From: JAJKIP01 sp040509055 | Lineage (GTDB): Bacteria; Bacteroidota; Bacteroidia; Chitinophagales; Chitinophagaceae | NCBI GenBank assembly: GCA_040509055.1 | Contig: JBEVLT010000051.1 | Span: 1-7,620 of the forward strand | Direction of reading: 5' to 3' | DNA length: 7,620 nucleotides | Shown: one piece after another, positions 1-6,627 of the stretch | Layout of the letters: each line of letters opens with the position of its first letter | How positions within the stretch are numbered: the first letter of the stretch is position 1 | Notes under the pieces: model-generated | Databases searched by the model: none | The model's input: only the letters and a program-made list of their open reading frames with translations | What the model was told of the DNA's origin: nothing | Position numbers and translations under genes: made by a program

Positions 1-1598
1 TGCATAGCCGCCATATCTTTCATGCGCCGCATGAACTCGGGCCGCGTGGCGATCACCGGCGGGGCATCGGCGCCCAGCCCTTTTATCTCCACCGTAGCAT
101 GCACGCCGGCATCCTTCAGGTCAAAGAGTTCTTTTAAGCGCGTTTCTTCGTCTTTGGTCAGCACGCTTTCACCGGCTTCCTGTTTATCGATCAGGTTGTC
201 GGCAATATCGGCATCCACCCGCACGAAGTGTACGTTCTCCCACTTCATTTCCATCTGGTTCAGGAAGGCGGCGTCCACGATGGTCTCCAGCTTCACCACC
301 TTGTAGCCTTTGGCTTCGGCAGCCTGTACAAAGCTGTCCTGCTGCACGGGGCTGCTGGTGTACAGGATCACCAGCTTGCCGTCCTTGTTCTTTTGCAGGC
401 CTTCCGCTTCGGCCCGGTATTCGTCCAGCGTATAGAATTTGCTGCCACGGGCATCCTCCATGATATGGAATTTGCCGGCTTTGTCGAGAAACTTGTCGTC
501 CGTCATCATGCCGTACTTCACAAACAGGCCCAGGCTCTCCCATTTTTCTTCAAACTCCTTGCGGTCTTTGTTGAAGATCTCTTCCAGCTTGTCGGCCACT
601 TTCTTGGAGATATGTGCATTGATCTTCTTTACGTTCGGGTCGCCCTGCAGGTAGCTGCGGCTCACGTTCAGCGGGATGTCCGGGCTATCGATCACGCCAT
701 GCAGCAGCATCAGGAACTCGGGCACGATATCTTTCACCTCGTCGGTCACGAATACCTGGTTGCTGTACAGCTGTATCTTGTCCTTCTGTATCTCGTAGCT
801 CTGTTTGATCTTGGGGAAGTACAGGATGCCGGTCAGCGTAAAGGGATAATCCACGTTGAGGTGGATCCAGAACAGCGGCGGCTCGCTGAAGGGGTACAGC
901 TCCTTGTAAAAATCCTGGTAATCCTGCGGGGTCAGCTCCGAAGGTTTTTTGGTCCAGGCCGGTGCAATATTGTTGATCTGCTTGTCTTCAAAGAAAATGG
1001 GTACCGGCAGGAAACGGCAGAACTTGGTGAGGATGGAGCTGATGCGGCCGGCCTCGAGAAACTCGCTGCTTTCGGCATTGATATGCAGTACGATGTCGGT
1101 GCCTCTTTCCTCCTTTTCGGTTTCCTCCAGGATGTATTCGGGACTGCCATCGCACTCCCACCGTACGGCCCTGGCATCTTCCTTAAAGCTTTTGGTAAAG
1201 ACTTCCACCTTATCGCTCACCATAAAGGCGCTGTAGAATCCCAGCCCGAACTTGCCGATGATGCTGGCCTCGTTCTGACCCTTGTATTTTTTTACAAACT
1301 CTTCGGCGCCGCTCAGGGCTACCTGGTTCAGGTATTTGTCCACTTCTTCGGCCGTCATGCCGATACCGCGGTCGGAGATGGTCAGCGTCTTCTTTTCGGT
1401 ATCCAGCTTCACTTCTATCTTCAGCTCGCCCATCTCGCCTTTGGCCTCGCCGATAGAAGACAATGTTTTCAGCTTCTGGGTGGCATCCACCGCGTTGCTG
1501 ATGAGCTCACGGAGAAAGATCTCGTGATCGCTGTACAGGAATTTTTTAATGATCGGGAAAATGTTCTCGGTCTGAACGCGGATGCTTCCTTTTTGCAT
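1..1598 (-). CDS. htpG: Molecular chaperone HtpG (bacterial Hsp90), C-terminus cut by window edge
   Basis: This is the cytosolic ATP-dependent Hsp90 dimer that remodels client proteins, often with DnaK. From the ATG at 1596-1598 the frame stays open for 532 codons to the left edge, so the C-terminal end is missing, probably 70-100 residues by family length. The N-terminal GHKL ATPase domain is intact: ELISNAVDA (E31 catalytic, N35 binding Mg-ATP), DRGIGM (D76, adenine contact) and the glycine-rich lid IGKFGLGFYSAF (about 114-125). The middle domain follows from about residue 210, with WTKKPSE starting at W215 and PLNVSRSYLQ, whose R314 corresponds to the gamma-phosphate-sensing arginine of Hsp90. 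The dimerization domain begins near residue 480 and runs off the window. The start is supported by an AGAAGGA sequence just upstream. The gene is divergent from ung. I see no frameshift or missing key residue. Confidence in the family is very high. Confidence 0.97.
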   Translation of the reverse strand, partial: MQKGSIRVQTENIFPIIKKFLYSDHEIFLRELISNAVDATQKLKTLSSIGEAKGEMGELKIEVKLDTEKKTLTISDRGIGMTAEEVDKYLNQVALSGAEEFVKKYKGQNEASIIGKFGLGFYSAFMVSDKVEVFTKSFKEDARAVRWECDGSPEYILEETEKEERGTDIVLHINAESSEFLEAGRISSILTKFCRFLPVPIFFEDKQINNIAPAWTKKPSELTPQDYQDFYKELYPFSEPPLFWIHLNVDYPFTLTGILYFPKIKQSYEIQKDKIQLYSNQVFVTDEVKDIVPEFLMLLHGVIDSPDIPLNVSRSYLQGDPNVKKINAHISKKVADKLEEIFNKDRKEFEEKWESLGLFVKYGMMTDDKFLDKAGKFHIMEDARGSKFYTLDEYRAEAEGLQKNKDGKLVILYTSSPVQQDSFVQAAEAKGYKVVKLETIVDAAFLNQMEMKWENVHFVRVDADIADNLIDKQEAGESVLTKDEETRLKELFDLKDAGVHATVEIKGLGADAPPVIATRPEFMRRMKDMAAM

Positions 1599-1600
1599 AG

Positions 1601-1607
1601 TCCTTCT
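1601..1607 (-). promoter_or_regulatory. Shine-Dalgarno-like site of htpG
   Basis: On the minus strand AGAAGGA ends only 2 nt before the htpG ATG. It is the clearest Shine-Dalgarno-like sequence before a gene in this window; ung, the acetyltransferase, lptD and the amidase have none. The spacing is shorter than the usual 5-9 nt, so its role is uncertain. Confidence 0.4.
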
Positions 1608-1629
1608 GTTTTTTAATTTTTATAGGTTC

Positions 1630-1658
1630 AGTTTATCAGGCCTGCTTCGCCTGTCAAA
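1630..1658 (-). promoter_or_regulatory. Possible htpG promoter with internal hairpin
   Basis: Reading the minus strand, TTTGACA (1658-1652) is followed after 16 nt by TAAACT (1635-1630), about 30 nt before the htpG start. TTTG fits the Bacteroidota -33 element, but the downstream hexamer does not fit TAnnTTTG and only loosely fits a sigma70 -10. Between them lies an inverted repeat, CAGGC/GCCTG (1637-1641 and 1649-1653, 7-nt loop). The repeat could be an operator or chance. No CIRCE-type heat-shock inverted repeat is visible. Confidence 0.22.
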
Positions 1659-1761
1659 CACAATACCACTCCGGCCTTTCCTGCACAATTGGCAGGCGGC
1701 TGCAAGGTAGGTGAAAGAATAAACCGGAACCAGGCAACCATATATTTTACACCTGCTTTTA

Positions 1762-1769
1762 TACTTTTA
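1762..1769 (+). promoter_or_regulatory. Candidate -7 element upstream of ung
   Basis: TACTTTTA matches the Bacteroidota -7 consensus TAnnTTTG at all but the last position and lies 14 nt before the ung ATG. No TTG is found at the expected distance upstream, so the call is weak. The nearby TATATTTT at 1741-1748 is an equally imperfect alternative. Confidence 0.25.
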
Positions 1770-1783
1770 CCGAAATTTTCAGC

Positions 1784-2458
1784 ATGGACGTCAAGATCGA
1801 AGCCTCCTGGAAGAAAGTACTGAAGGATGAATTTGCCAAACCCTATTTCCCGCAGATCGTGCAGCACCTGAAGACGGAAAAGGCGCAGGGCAAGACCATT
1901 TACCCGCCCGGCAGCCTGATCTTCAATGCCTTTAACACCACGCCGTTCGACAACGTGAAAGTGGTGATACTCGGCCAGGATCCCTACCATGGGCCCGGGC
2001 AGGCGCACGGGCTTTGCTTCTCCGTGCAGAAAGGCGTGCCGCCACCGCCTTCGCTCATCAATATTTTCAAGGAGCTGCACGAGGATACAGGTACCCCCAT
2101 TCCCAACCACGGCAACCTGACGCACTGGGCCGAACAGGGCGTGTTCCTGCTGAATGCATCGCTGACGGTGCGTGCCGGCGAGCCGATGAGCCATGCAAAA
2201 ATTGGCTGGGCTACGTTTACCGATACCGTTATCCGCAAAATATCGGAAGAAAAAGAACACGTGGTCTTCCTGCTCTGGGGCAAGTTTGCGCAGGAAAAAA
2301 GAGTGCTGATCGATGAAAAAAAGCATGGCGTGTTCAGGGCTGCACACCCTTCTCCCCTTTCGGCCAATGCCGGATTTTTCGGGTGCCGCCATTTTTCAAA
2401 AGCCAACGAATACCTGGTCGGCAAGGGCATCGATCCCATCGACTGGCAATTGCCCTGA
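1784..2458 (+). CDS. ung: Uracil-DNA glycosylase, family 1
   Basis: This enzyme removes uracil from DNA, arising from cytosine deamination or dUTP incorporation, and so starts base-excision repair. The 224-residue length is normal for family 1. The water-activating motif GQDPYHG is at 64-70: D66 corresponds to E. coli D64, and Y68 is the tyrosine that excludes thymine. F79 (GLCFS) stacks on uracil, and N124 (LLNAS) is the uracil-specificity asparagine. The DNA-intercalation loop HPSPLSA starts at H188, with L192 as the finger leucine. LLWGKFAQ (164-171) is also typical. All catalytic residues are present, so the enzyme should be active. The ATG at 1784 gives the expected short N-terminus; no Shine-Dalgarno site precedes it. 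It diverges from htpG and is 39 bp upstream of the acetyltransferase gene, which seems to have its own promoter. Confidence 0.98.
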   Translation: MDVKIEASWKKVLKDEFAKPYFPQIVQHLKTEKAQGKTIYPPGSLIFNAFNTTPFDNVKVVILGQDPYHGPGQAHGLCFSVQKGVPPPPSLINIFKELHEDTGTPIPNHGNLTHWAEQGVFLLNASLTVRAGEPMSHAKIGWATFTDTVIRKISEEKEHVVFLLWGKFAQEKRVLIDEKKHGVFRAAHPSPLSANAGFFGCRHFSKANEYLVGKGIDPIDWQLP

Positions 2459-2483
2459 ACGCTGATAGCGCCGGGCTAACGCT

Positions 2484-2491
2484 TACATTTG
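2484..2491 (+). promoter_or_regulatory. Candidate promoter -7 element of the GNAT-plsC unit
   Basis: TACATTTG is an exact match to the Bacteroidota -7 consensus TAnnTTTG. It lies 6 nt before the ATG at 2498, so transcription would start at or within a few bases of the start codon. The -33 element is poor: CTG at 2462-2464, 19 nt upstream, in place of TTG. The last three bases of the element form a TTG that could extend the frame by three codons; if the element is used as a promoter, that TTG is not the start. Confidence 0.45.
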
Positions 2492-2497
2492 CACATC

Positions 2498-3088
2498 ATG
2501 ACAACCCTGACCCAAACCGGGCTGGTACTGGAAACAGAAAAAGTACTGTTGCGGCCCGTGGAAACATCCGATTTCGACACCTTCCTGCAGCTGGCGCAGG
2601 ACCGGGAAATGTGGCAGTATTTTTCGCTCGATCTCAGCGATGCCGCGCAGCTGCGGAACTGGATGGACATCTTGTTTACCGACAAAGCAGAAAGAACCCG
2701 GCTGCCGTTTACCATCGTGGAGAAGGCTACCGGGCTGGTTGCCGGCAGCATGAGCCTGATGAACATTTCCTTTCACCACCTGCGGCTGGAGATCGGGGCC
2801 TCCTGGCTGGGCCGGTCTTTCCGCAGCACCGGGATCAACCTGCATGCGAAATACGCCATGATCCGGTATGCCTTTGAAGAGCTGAAATTCGAACGGGTGG
2901 AATTTAAAACCGATGTGCTGAACACAAGGGCCCGCAAAGGACTGCAGAAAGCAGGCGGCGTGGAAGAAGGCATTCTGCGCAGCCACATGACCATGTGGAA
3001 CAACCGGCGCCGCAGTTCCGTTTTTTACAGCATCCTGAAGGCAGAATGGCCGGGACTGCAGCAAACCATTTTCAGCAATATCCAGTAG
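2498..3088 (+). CDS. GNAT family N-acetyltransferase (RimL/Acetyltransf_3 type)
   Basis: This is predicted to be a cytosolic acetyl-CoA-dependent N-acyltransferase of 196 residues; the substrate cannot be read from the sequence. The N-terminus has the family opening, a strand followed by LLRPVETSD (17-25). The central strands include FTIVEKATGLVAGSMSL (71-87) and LEIGASWLG (97-105). The acetyl-CoA pyrophosphate loop region is GRSFRSTGINLHAK (105-118). It is followed by the helix YAFEELKFERVEFKTD (124-139), then LNTRARKGLQKAGGVEEG (141-158), which is the usual asparagine segment and the AcCoA-side helix of RimJ/RimL-like proteins. I chose the ATG at 2498 over an in-frame TTG at 2489 because that TTG lies inside a promoter-like element. 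plsC begins 3 nt after the stop, so the two are probably one transcript. RimL-like members modify ribosomal protein N-termini, but many relatives act on other amines, so no gene symbol is given. Confidence 0.9.
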   Translation: MTTLTQTGLVLETEKVLLRPVETSDFDTFLQLAQDREMWQYFSLDLSDAAQLRNWMDILFTDKAERTRLPFTIVEKATGLVAGSMSLMNISFHHLRLEIGASWLGRSFRSTGINLHAKYAMIRYAFEELKFERVEFKTDVLNTRARKGLQKAGGVEEGILRSHMTMWNNRRRSSVFYSILKAEWPGLQQTIFSNIQ

Positions 3089-3091
3089 CGC

Positions 3092-3832
3092 ATGACCCTC
3101 ATCAAAAAAATAGCCGGACGCATTTTTGCCACTTGGGCCCTGCTCATTTTCGTGCCGACCATGCTGATCGCCTGCCCGCTTATTGCGGCAACAGGCTGGT
3201 GGAAAGAGCCGACAAGAACGGCAAACTTTCAAAAGATAGCCAGGGCCTGGATGCGGCTGTTCTTTTTTCTCAGCGGCGTGCGTATCCGCATTACCGGCCG
3301 TGAGCATTTTCAAAAAGGCGAGACCTACGTGGTGACCAGCAACCACAACTCCTTTATGGACGTGCCGCTGACCACCCCCTTTATACCCGGCGCCAATAAG
3401 ACCATTGCCAAAAAGGAAATGGCGAAGATCCCGGTATTTGGTCTTATCTACAAGCGTGGCAGCGTGCTGGTGGACCGCAAGAGCGAGGAAAGCCGCAAAC
3501 ACAGTTTCAACAGGATGAAAGAAGTGCTGTCGCTGGGCATGCACATGTGCATTTACCCGGAGGGCACCCGCAACCGCACCGGTAAGCCCCTGCAGCCTTT
3601 TCATAACGGCGCTTTCCGGCTGGCTATCGATACCGGCCGCGCCATCATGCCCACTGTCATCTTCAACACGGCCAAGGTACTGCCGGCCGGCCAGGGCTTT
3701 TTCTTCTGGCCTGTAAAAGTGCGCATGCATTTTTTACCGCCGGTGAAGCCGCAGGGATTGAGCCTGGAACAATTGAAGACGAAAGTATTTGCCGCGATGG
3801 AAGAATATTATATCGCTCACCGCGATCAGTAA
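3092..3832 (+). CDS. plsC: 1-acyl-sn-glycerol-3-phosphate acyltransferase, PlsC family
   Basis: This membrane-associated enzyme acylates the sn-2 position of lysophosphatidic acid to give phosphatidic acid, the precursor of membrane phospholipids. It is 246 residues long, normal for the family. A hydrophobic segment at about 12-34 is a likely membrane anchor, and a second hydrophobic stretch is near 52-63. The catalytic HX4D motif is NHNSFMD (84-90, H85 and D90). The second motif region is GSVLVDR (123-129). The substrate-binding YPEGTRNRTG is at 155-164, and the final motif region is around PTVIFNTAKVLP (187-198). The start ATG lies 3 nt after the stop of the acetyltransferase gene, which suggests translational coupling. 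The 3' end overlaps the convergent lptD gene by 7 nt. An ornithine-lipid or other lyso-lipid acyltransferase of the same fold cannot be excluded, but phosphatidic acid synthesis is the default reading. Confidence 0.9.
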   Translation: MTLIKKIAGRIFATWALLIFVPTMLIACPLIAATGWWKEPTRTANFQKIARAWMRLFFFLSGVRIRITGREHFQKGETYVVTSNHNSFMDVPLTTPFIPGANKTIAKKEMAKIPVFGLIYKRGSVLVDRKSEESRKHSFNRMKEVLSLGMHMCIYPEGTRNRTGKPLQPFHNGAFRLAIDTGRAIMPTVIFNTAKVLPAGQGFFFWPVKVRMHFLPPVKPQGLSLEQLKTKVFAAMEEYYIAHRDQ

Positions 3833-6543
3833 CCCGAGAAGAAGCTTCGTGTCCGGTTGATCCGCAGGTCCTGCAGCAATCCTGATTTGGGACTGATGGT
3901 GAAATTGAAGAAGCGGTACAGCCCGATCGGCGTCACGTTGATCGACATCTGCCAGCAGTGCATATCGCGGGAGATGGCCATGGTGAAGGTCTGCAGCTTT
4001 TTTGTATCAAAATCGTAATACCCATTCACGCTGAAGTTCCATTTCGGCGCCAGGTTGAAGCTGCCGTTAAAATTGACGTTGGAGCTGATGACCCTTTCAA
4101 ACCCGCTGTAATCGGGTTTGAACTGCTCGCTGAAGTACAGCGAATACGAAAGGCTTACCTGCCAGGGAATATTGAAATCGACGAACTCGGCAGGGTTTTG
4201 CCGCATGTAGTCCAGCAACCGCTGCCGGTCTGCGGCCAGCGTCGGATCGTTCAGCTGCTGGTCCAGCTCCTTCTGCTTTTCCTTCTCCTTTTCTTCGTCC
4301 TTGGCCTTGCTCTTGAAAGTAGTAGACAGCGAAATGCTGCCGGAAGTGATGCGGCCGGGTTTGAACTTGCCTCCCTCCCATGCATATTTATTGATATCCC
4401 TGCCGCGGGCATCCACCTGGTACGGGCTCATGGTGGCGTTGGCATTCAGGTTGATCTTGTCGAGCAGGTTGGTCCGGAAGTAAAACTGCACCGGCGCCAG
4501 CTTCATGGAATCGCCCAGGAAGTTATAAGCTGTGGTAAAACCGTAGCCATCCACCAGCCGGATCTTTTTGATGCCGTTTTCCGAGGTGTCGGATTTGGAA
4601 CGCACCTTCATCTCCAGGTTATTGTCCAGCTGGAAGGTGAGACCGCCGGATCGTCCTTCGCCATAGCCGCCAAACAGGCCGCCCTGGAACTCGGAGAACC
4701 GCGCCATGTACCCGGTGGCATCCACCTGCACATCATAAAAATGTTTTTTGGAAAGGTCTGGCCTGTAGCTAAGACCCAGTGAAGGCCGGATGACATGGCG
4801 GATGGCCTGCAGCCGTTTGCCGCGAAAGCGGTATAGCCCGAACAGGGCCGTATTGAAGCTGAGCGAAAAGCTGGCCTGCTGGTCGATGAAAATTCCTTTG
4901 GTGATGGCCGTATCCAGCTTGCCTTCTACGGGGTTCCAGGTGCGGCGGAATTTCTGCGCCAGCCATACCTGCGAGTAGCTGATCGAAGGCGATACCACCA
5001 CGGCGCCACCCAGGATCGGCGGCAGCGACAGCGTGATGGGGATACTGTGCTGGGCGCCCCATTGCAGGGTATCGATCAGCTGGCGCAGCTTGAAAGCCGA
5101 ATCGTAAAACGATACCTGGTTGCGGAAGCTGCCGTTGTAGGCAATGCCGAGCTGCTCGTACCATTTCTTGGTGCCGGCAAAATCTTTTTTCTGGAACGGG
5201 TAGATCGTATTGACGGTAAAGCCGACATCGGGCAGGCTCAGGTTCACGATGCCCGTCTGGTTGTTCTGGTTATGGTTGGCGCTTACCGTCAGGTTGAACG
5301 GCTTGTCGATCCAGGTTTTGGAATACGTGATGGACGAGGCCAGCTGGTTCTGGAAGTTCAGGTTCGGGTTGTTCGGTACGTTCTTGTTGTACGAGGTGGA
5401 CGACGCATTCACATAGGCCGAAAAGGTCACGCCGGGACGGGCGCGTGCATCCACGGAGTGTGTCCAGTTGAGCGTATAGCTGTTGTTGGAATAATAATCC
5501 GGGTCGCCTTTGAAGTTGCGCTTGGTCTTCTGCAGCCCGAAATTGAACGAGCCGCTGTAGCGGTAGCGCTTGCGGTAGGTCGGGTTTATGTTGGCCGACC
5601 AGCCGCCGTAGGAGTACACGTTGCCATAGAACTTGGCATCCCAGTAGTCATTGATCACTTTGTAATAGCCCAGTCCTTCCAGCCCCAGGCCAAACTGGTC
5701 GTTGGTGGCAAACTGGGGTGGCAGCAGTCCTGAATGCCGGCCCTGGTTCAGCGGGAAAAAGCCGAATGGCAGGTACACGGGCACCGGCACACCTTCAAAC
5801 TCCGGGTGCGTGGGTCCGGAGATGGCCAGCTTTTTATTGATCATTTTCAGCTTATTGGCCCGGAAGGCAAAATGCGGTTCATCCAGGTTGCAGGTGGTGA
5901 ACAGGGCATCCTTGACAAACGTTACATTGTCGTCTATTTTTTTGATGATGCCGCCATGTACAAAGGTTTCTCCTGATTGGGTAATGGCATTGATGGTGAG
6001 CCCGCGCCGCGTTTTGAAATTATACCGGATGGTATCGCTGGTAAATCCCTGCTCGCCCTGGGTAAACTGGGCCTCGCTCACTACGGAGCCGCTGCTGTCG
6101 CGTTTGTTGTAGGCCGTCAATATCTGTGTCTGCTGATTGATCTCCACCAGGGGAGCGGTCAGGGTCACGTCCTGGTAGTCCGTTTTGGTCTTGCCGTAGA
6201 GATAGATCTTTTTGGACCGGATCATGATCACGGCGGAGTCCTGTGCATAATATTGCACCGGTGCTTCCAGCGTATCTTTCGACAGCTTTAAGGAAAAGGT
6301 ATCGACGCGCGGTTGCAGGGAATCGCCCGGCAGCCGGGTGGTATCAGAACCAAGAATAGTGACGGGGTTGGTTCCGGGGGGCCTTAAAGGTCTTGACGTA
6401 TCGGCCCCGATTGTTAAAGGACTGCCAATTTGTGTCCGGTTGATACGCTGCGCCTGCGTTTTGCACGTTACTGTGAATAAGATAGCAACAAGCAGCCCTC
6501 CTTTAAACAGATAATTTAAATTAAATTTGCGCAGTTGCTTCAT
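3826..6543 (-). CDS. lptD: LPS-assembly outer-membrane protein LptD (OstA/Imp), Bacteroidota type
   Basis: This outer-membrane barrel receives lipopolysaccharide from the Lpt bridge and places it in the outer leaflet. I start it at the ATG at 6541-6543 (905 residues), not at the in-frame ATG 13 codons upstream, which overlaps the promoter. Residues 1-31 are a signal peptide: basic start, hydrophobic GGLLVAILFTV, probable cleavage near TQA. A proline- and threonine-rich linker (about 45-95) follows, then a periplasmic OstA-like beta domain (about 97-225). The barrel begins near 245 with GVPVPVYLPFGFFPL and GRHSGLLPPQF (268-278), the signature region shared with E. coli LptD. It is rich in alternating aromatic strands and ends in an aromatic residue (FFSGY), as outer-membrane barrels do. 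A lysine/glutamate-rich stretch at about 743-762 is likely a solvent-exposed loop. The mature protein has just two cysteines, C218 (FTTC) and C863 (MHCW). The gene converges on plsC and diverges from the amidase gene. Confidence 0.95.
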   Translation of the reverse strand: MKQLRKFNLNYLFKGGLLVAILFTVTCKTQAQRINRTQIGSPLTIGADTSRPLRPPGTNPVTILGSDTTRLPGDSLQPRVDTFSLKLSKDTLEAPVQYYAQDSAVIMIRSKKIYLYGKTKTDYQDVTLTAPLVEINQQTQILTAYNKRDSSGSVVSEAQFTQGEQGFTSDTIRYNFKTRRGLTINAITQSGETFVHGGIIKKIDDNVTFVKDALFTTCNLDEPHFAFRANKLKMINKKLAISGPTHPEFEGVPVPVYLPFGFFPLNQGRHSGLLPPQFATNDQFGLGLEGLGYYKVINDYWDAKFYGNVYSYGGWSANINPTYRKRYRYSGSFNFGLQKTKRNFKGDPDYYSNNSYTLNWTHSVDARARPGVTFSAYVNASSTSYNKNVPNNPNLNFQNQLASSITYSKTWIDKPFNLTVSANHNQNNQTGIVNLSLPDVGFTVNTIYPFQKKDFAGTKKWYEQLGIAYNGSFRNQVSFYDSAFKLRQLIDTLQWGAQHSIPITLSLPPILGGAVVVSPSISYSQVWLAQKFRRTWNPVEGKLDTAITKGIFIDQQASFSLSFNTALFGLYRFRGKRLQAIRHVIRPSLGLSYRPDLSKKHFYDVQVDATGYMARFSEFQGGLFGGYGEGRSGGLTFQLDNNLEMKVRSKSDTSENGIKKIRLVDGYGFTTAYNFLGDSMKLAPVQFYFRTNLLDKINLNANATMSPYQVDARGRDINKYAWEGGKFKPGRITSGSISLSTTFKSKAKDEEKEKEKQKELDQQLNDPTLAADRQRLLDYMRQNPAEFVDFNIPWQVSLSYSLYFSEQFKPDYSGFERVISSNVNFNGSFNLAPKWNFSVNGYYDFDTKKLQTFTMAISRDMHCWQMSINVTPIGLYRFFNFTISPKSGLLQDLRINRTRSFFSGY

Positions 6544-6553
6544 ACGGTTGGGG

Positions 6554-6563
6554 GCAAAAGTAA
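6554..6563. repeat. Copy 1 of a 10-bp direct repeat in the lptD-amidase spacer
   Basis: GCAAAAGTAA occurs here and again at 6618-6627, 64 bp apart and in the same orientation. Read on the minus strand this copy is TTACTTTTGC and contains the lptD -7 element. Confidence 0.6.
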
Positions 6564-6582
6564 CCCTTTCGTCCTTAAACAA
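6555..6582 (-). promoter_or_regulatory. lptD promoter (Bacteroidota -33/-7 type)
   Basis: On the minus strand TTG (6582-6580) is followed by 17 nt and then TACTTTTG (6562-6555), an exact match to TAnnTTTG with acceptable spacing. The predicted transcript start falls only about 6-8 nt before the ATG at 6543. This element decides the lptD start: the upstream in-frame ATG at 6580-6582 sits inside the -33 box and would not be transcribed. It is the best-formed promoter in the window. Confidence 0.6.
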
Positions 6583-6583
6583 T

Positions 6584-6613
6584 TTGTGAAGATTTCGAAT
6601 AACCCGTTAAAAT
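6584..6613 (+). promoter_or_regulatory. Weak candidate promoter for the amidase gene
   Basis: No TAnnTTTG is present on the plus strand before the amidase gene. The best alternative is TTGTGA (6584-6589), 18 nt, then TAAAAT (6608-6613), which resembles a sigma70-type pair. Its upstream half lies directly next to the -33 box of the divergent lptD promoter, so the two promoters would be back to back. Confidence 0.2.
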
Positions 6614-6617
6614 AACA

Positions 6618-6627
6618 GCAAAAGTAA
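6618..6627. repeat. Copy 2 of the 10-bp direct repeat, abutting the amidase start
   Basis: This is a second exact GCAAAAGTAA whose last base is the A of the amidase ATG. On the minus strand it again contains TACTTTTG (6626-6619) facing lptD, but no TTG is seen 17-23 nt upstream. It may be a distal lptD promoter, a protein-binding site, or chance. Confidence 0.5.

Noticed and set aside
228..1616. A 462-codon open frame on the plus strand opposite htpG
   Set aside because: It runs in exact codon register with htpG on the other strand, so it stays open because htpG rarely uses TTA, CTA and TCA. Its product has no recognisable domain, and htpG is unmistakable.
1599..1783. CIRCE-type heat-shock operator before htpG
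   Set aside because: No TTAGCACTC/GAGTGCTAA inverted repeat or close variant is present in the spacer.
1628..2392. A 254-codon minus-strand frame opposite ung that extends into the htpG-ung spacer
   Set aside because: It has no family resemblance, covers the catalytic region of ung, and would fill the region that must carry the divergent promoters.
2460..2470. Small hairpin CGCT-GAT-AGCG after ung, considered as a terminator
   Set aside because: The stem is only 4 bp and no T-run follows, so it is too weak to call.
2489..2497. TTG start giving the acetyltransferase three extra residues
   Set aside because: The TTG is the end of an exact TAnnTTTG promoter element, and the ATG at 2498 gives a normal N-terminus.
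2483..3730. A 415-codon open frame on the minus strand opposite the acetyltransferase and plsC genes
   Set aside because: It crosses two clear genes and reads as a histidine- and glutamine-rich protein of no known family, which is typical of an antisense shadow.
3958..5733. Two long plus-strand frames (3958-4782 and 5047-5733) opposite lptD
   Set aside because: Both lie wholly within lptD, have no recognisable motif, and have valine/glycine/histidine-rich composition expected from reversed barrel codons.
6460..6543. Lipoprotein signal in LptD (C27) or in the amidase (C14)
   Set aside because: The residues before the cysteines (TVT and TFS) do not fit the lipobox pattern, and LptD is a barrel protein cut by signal peptidase I.
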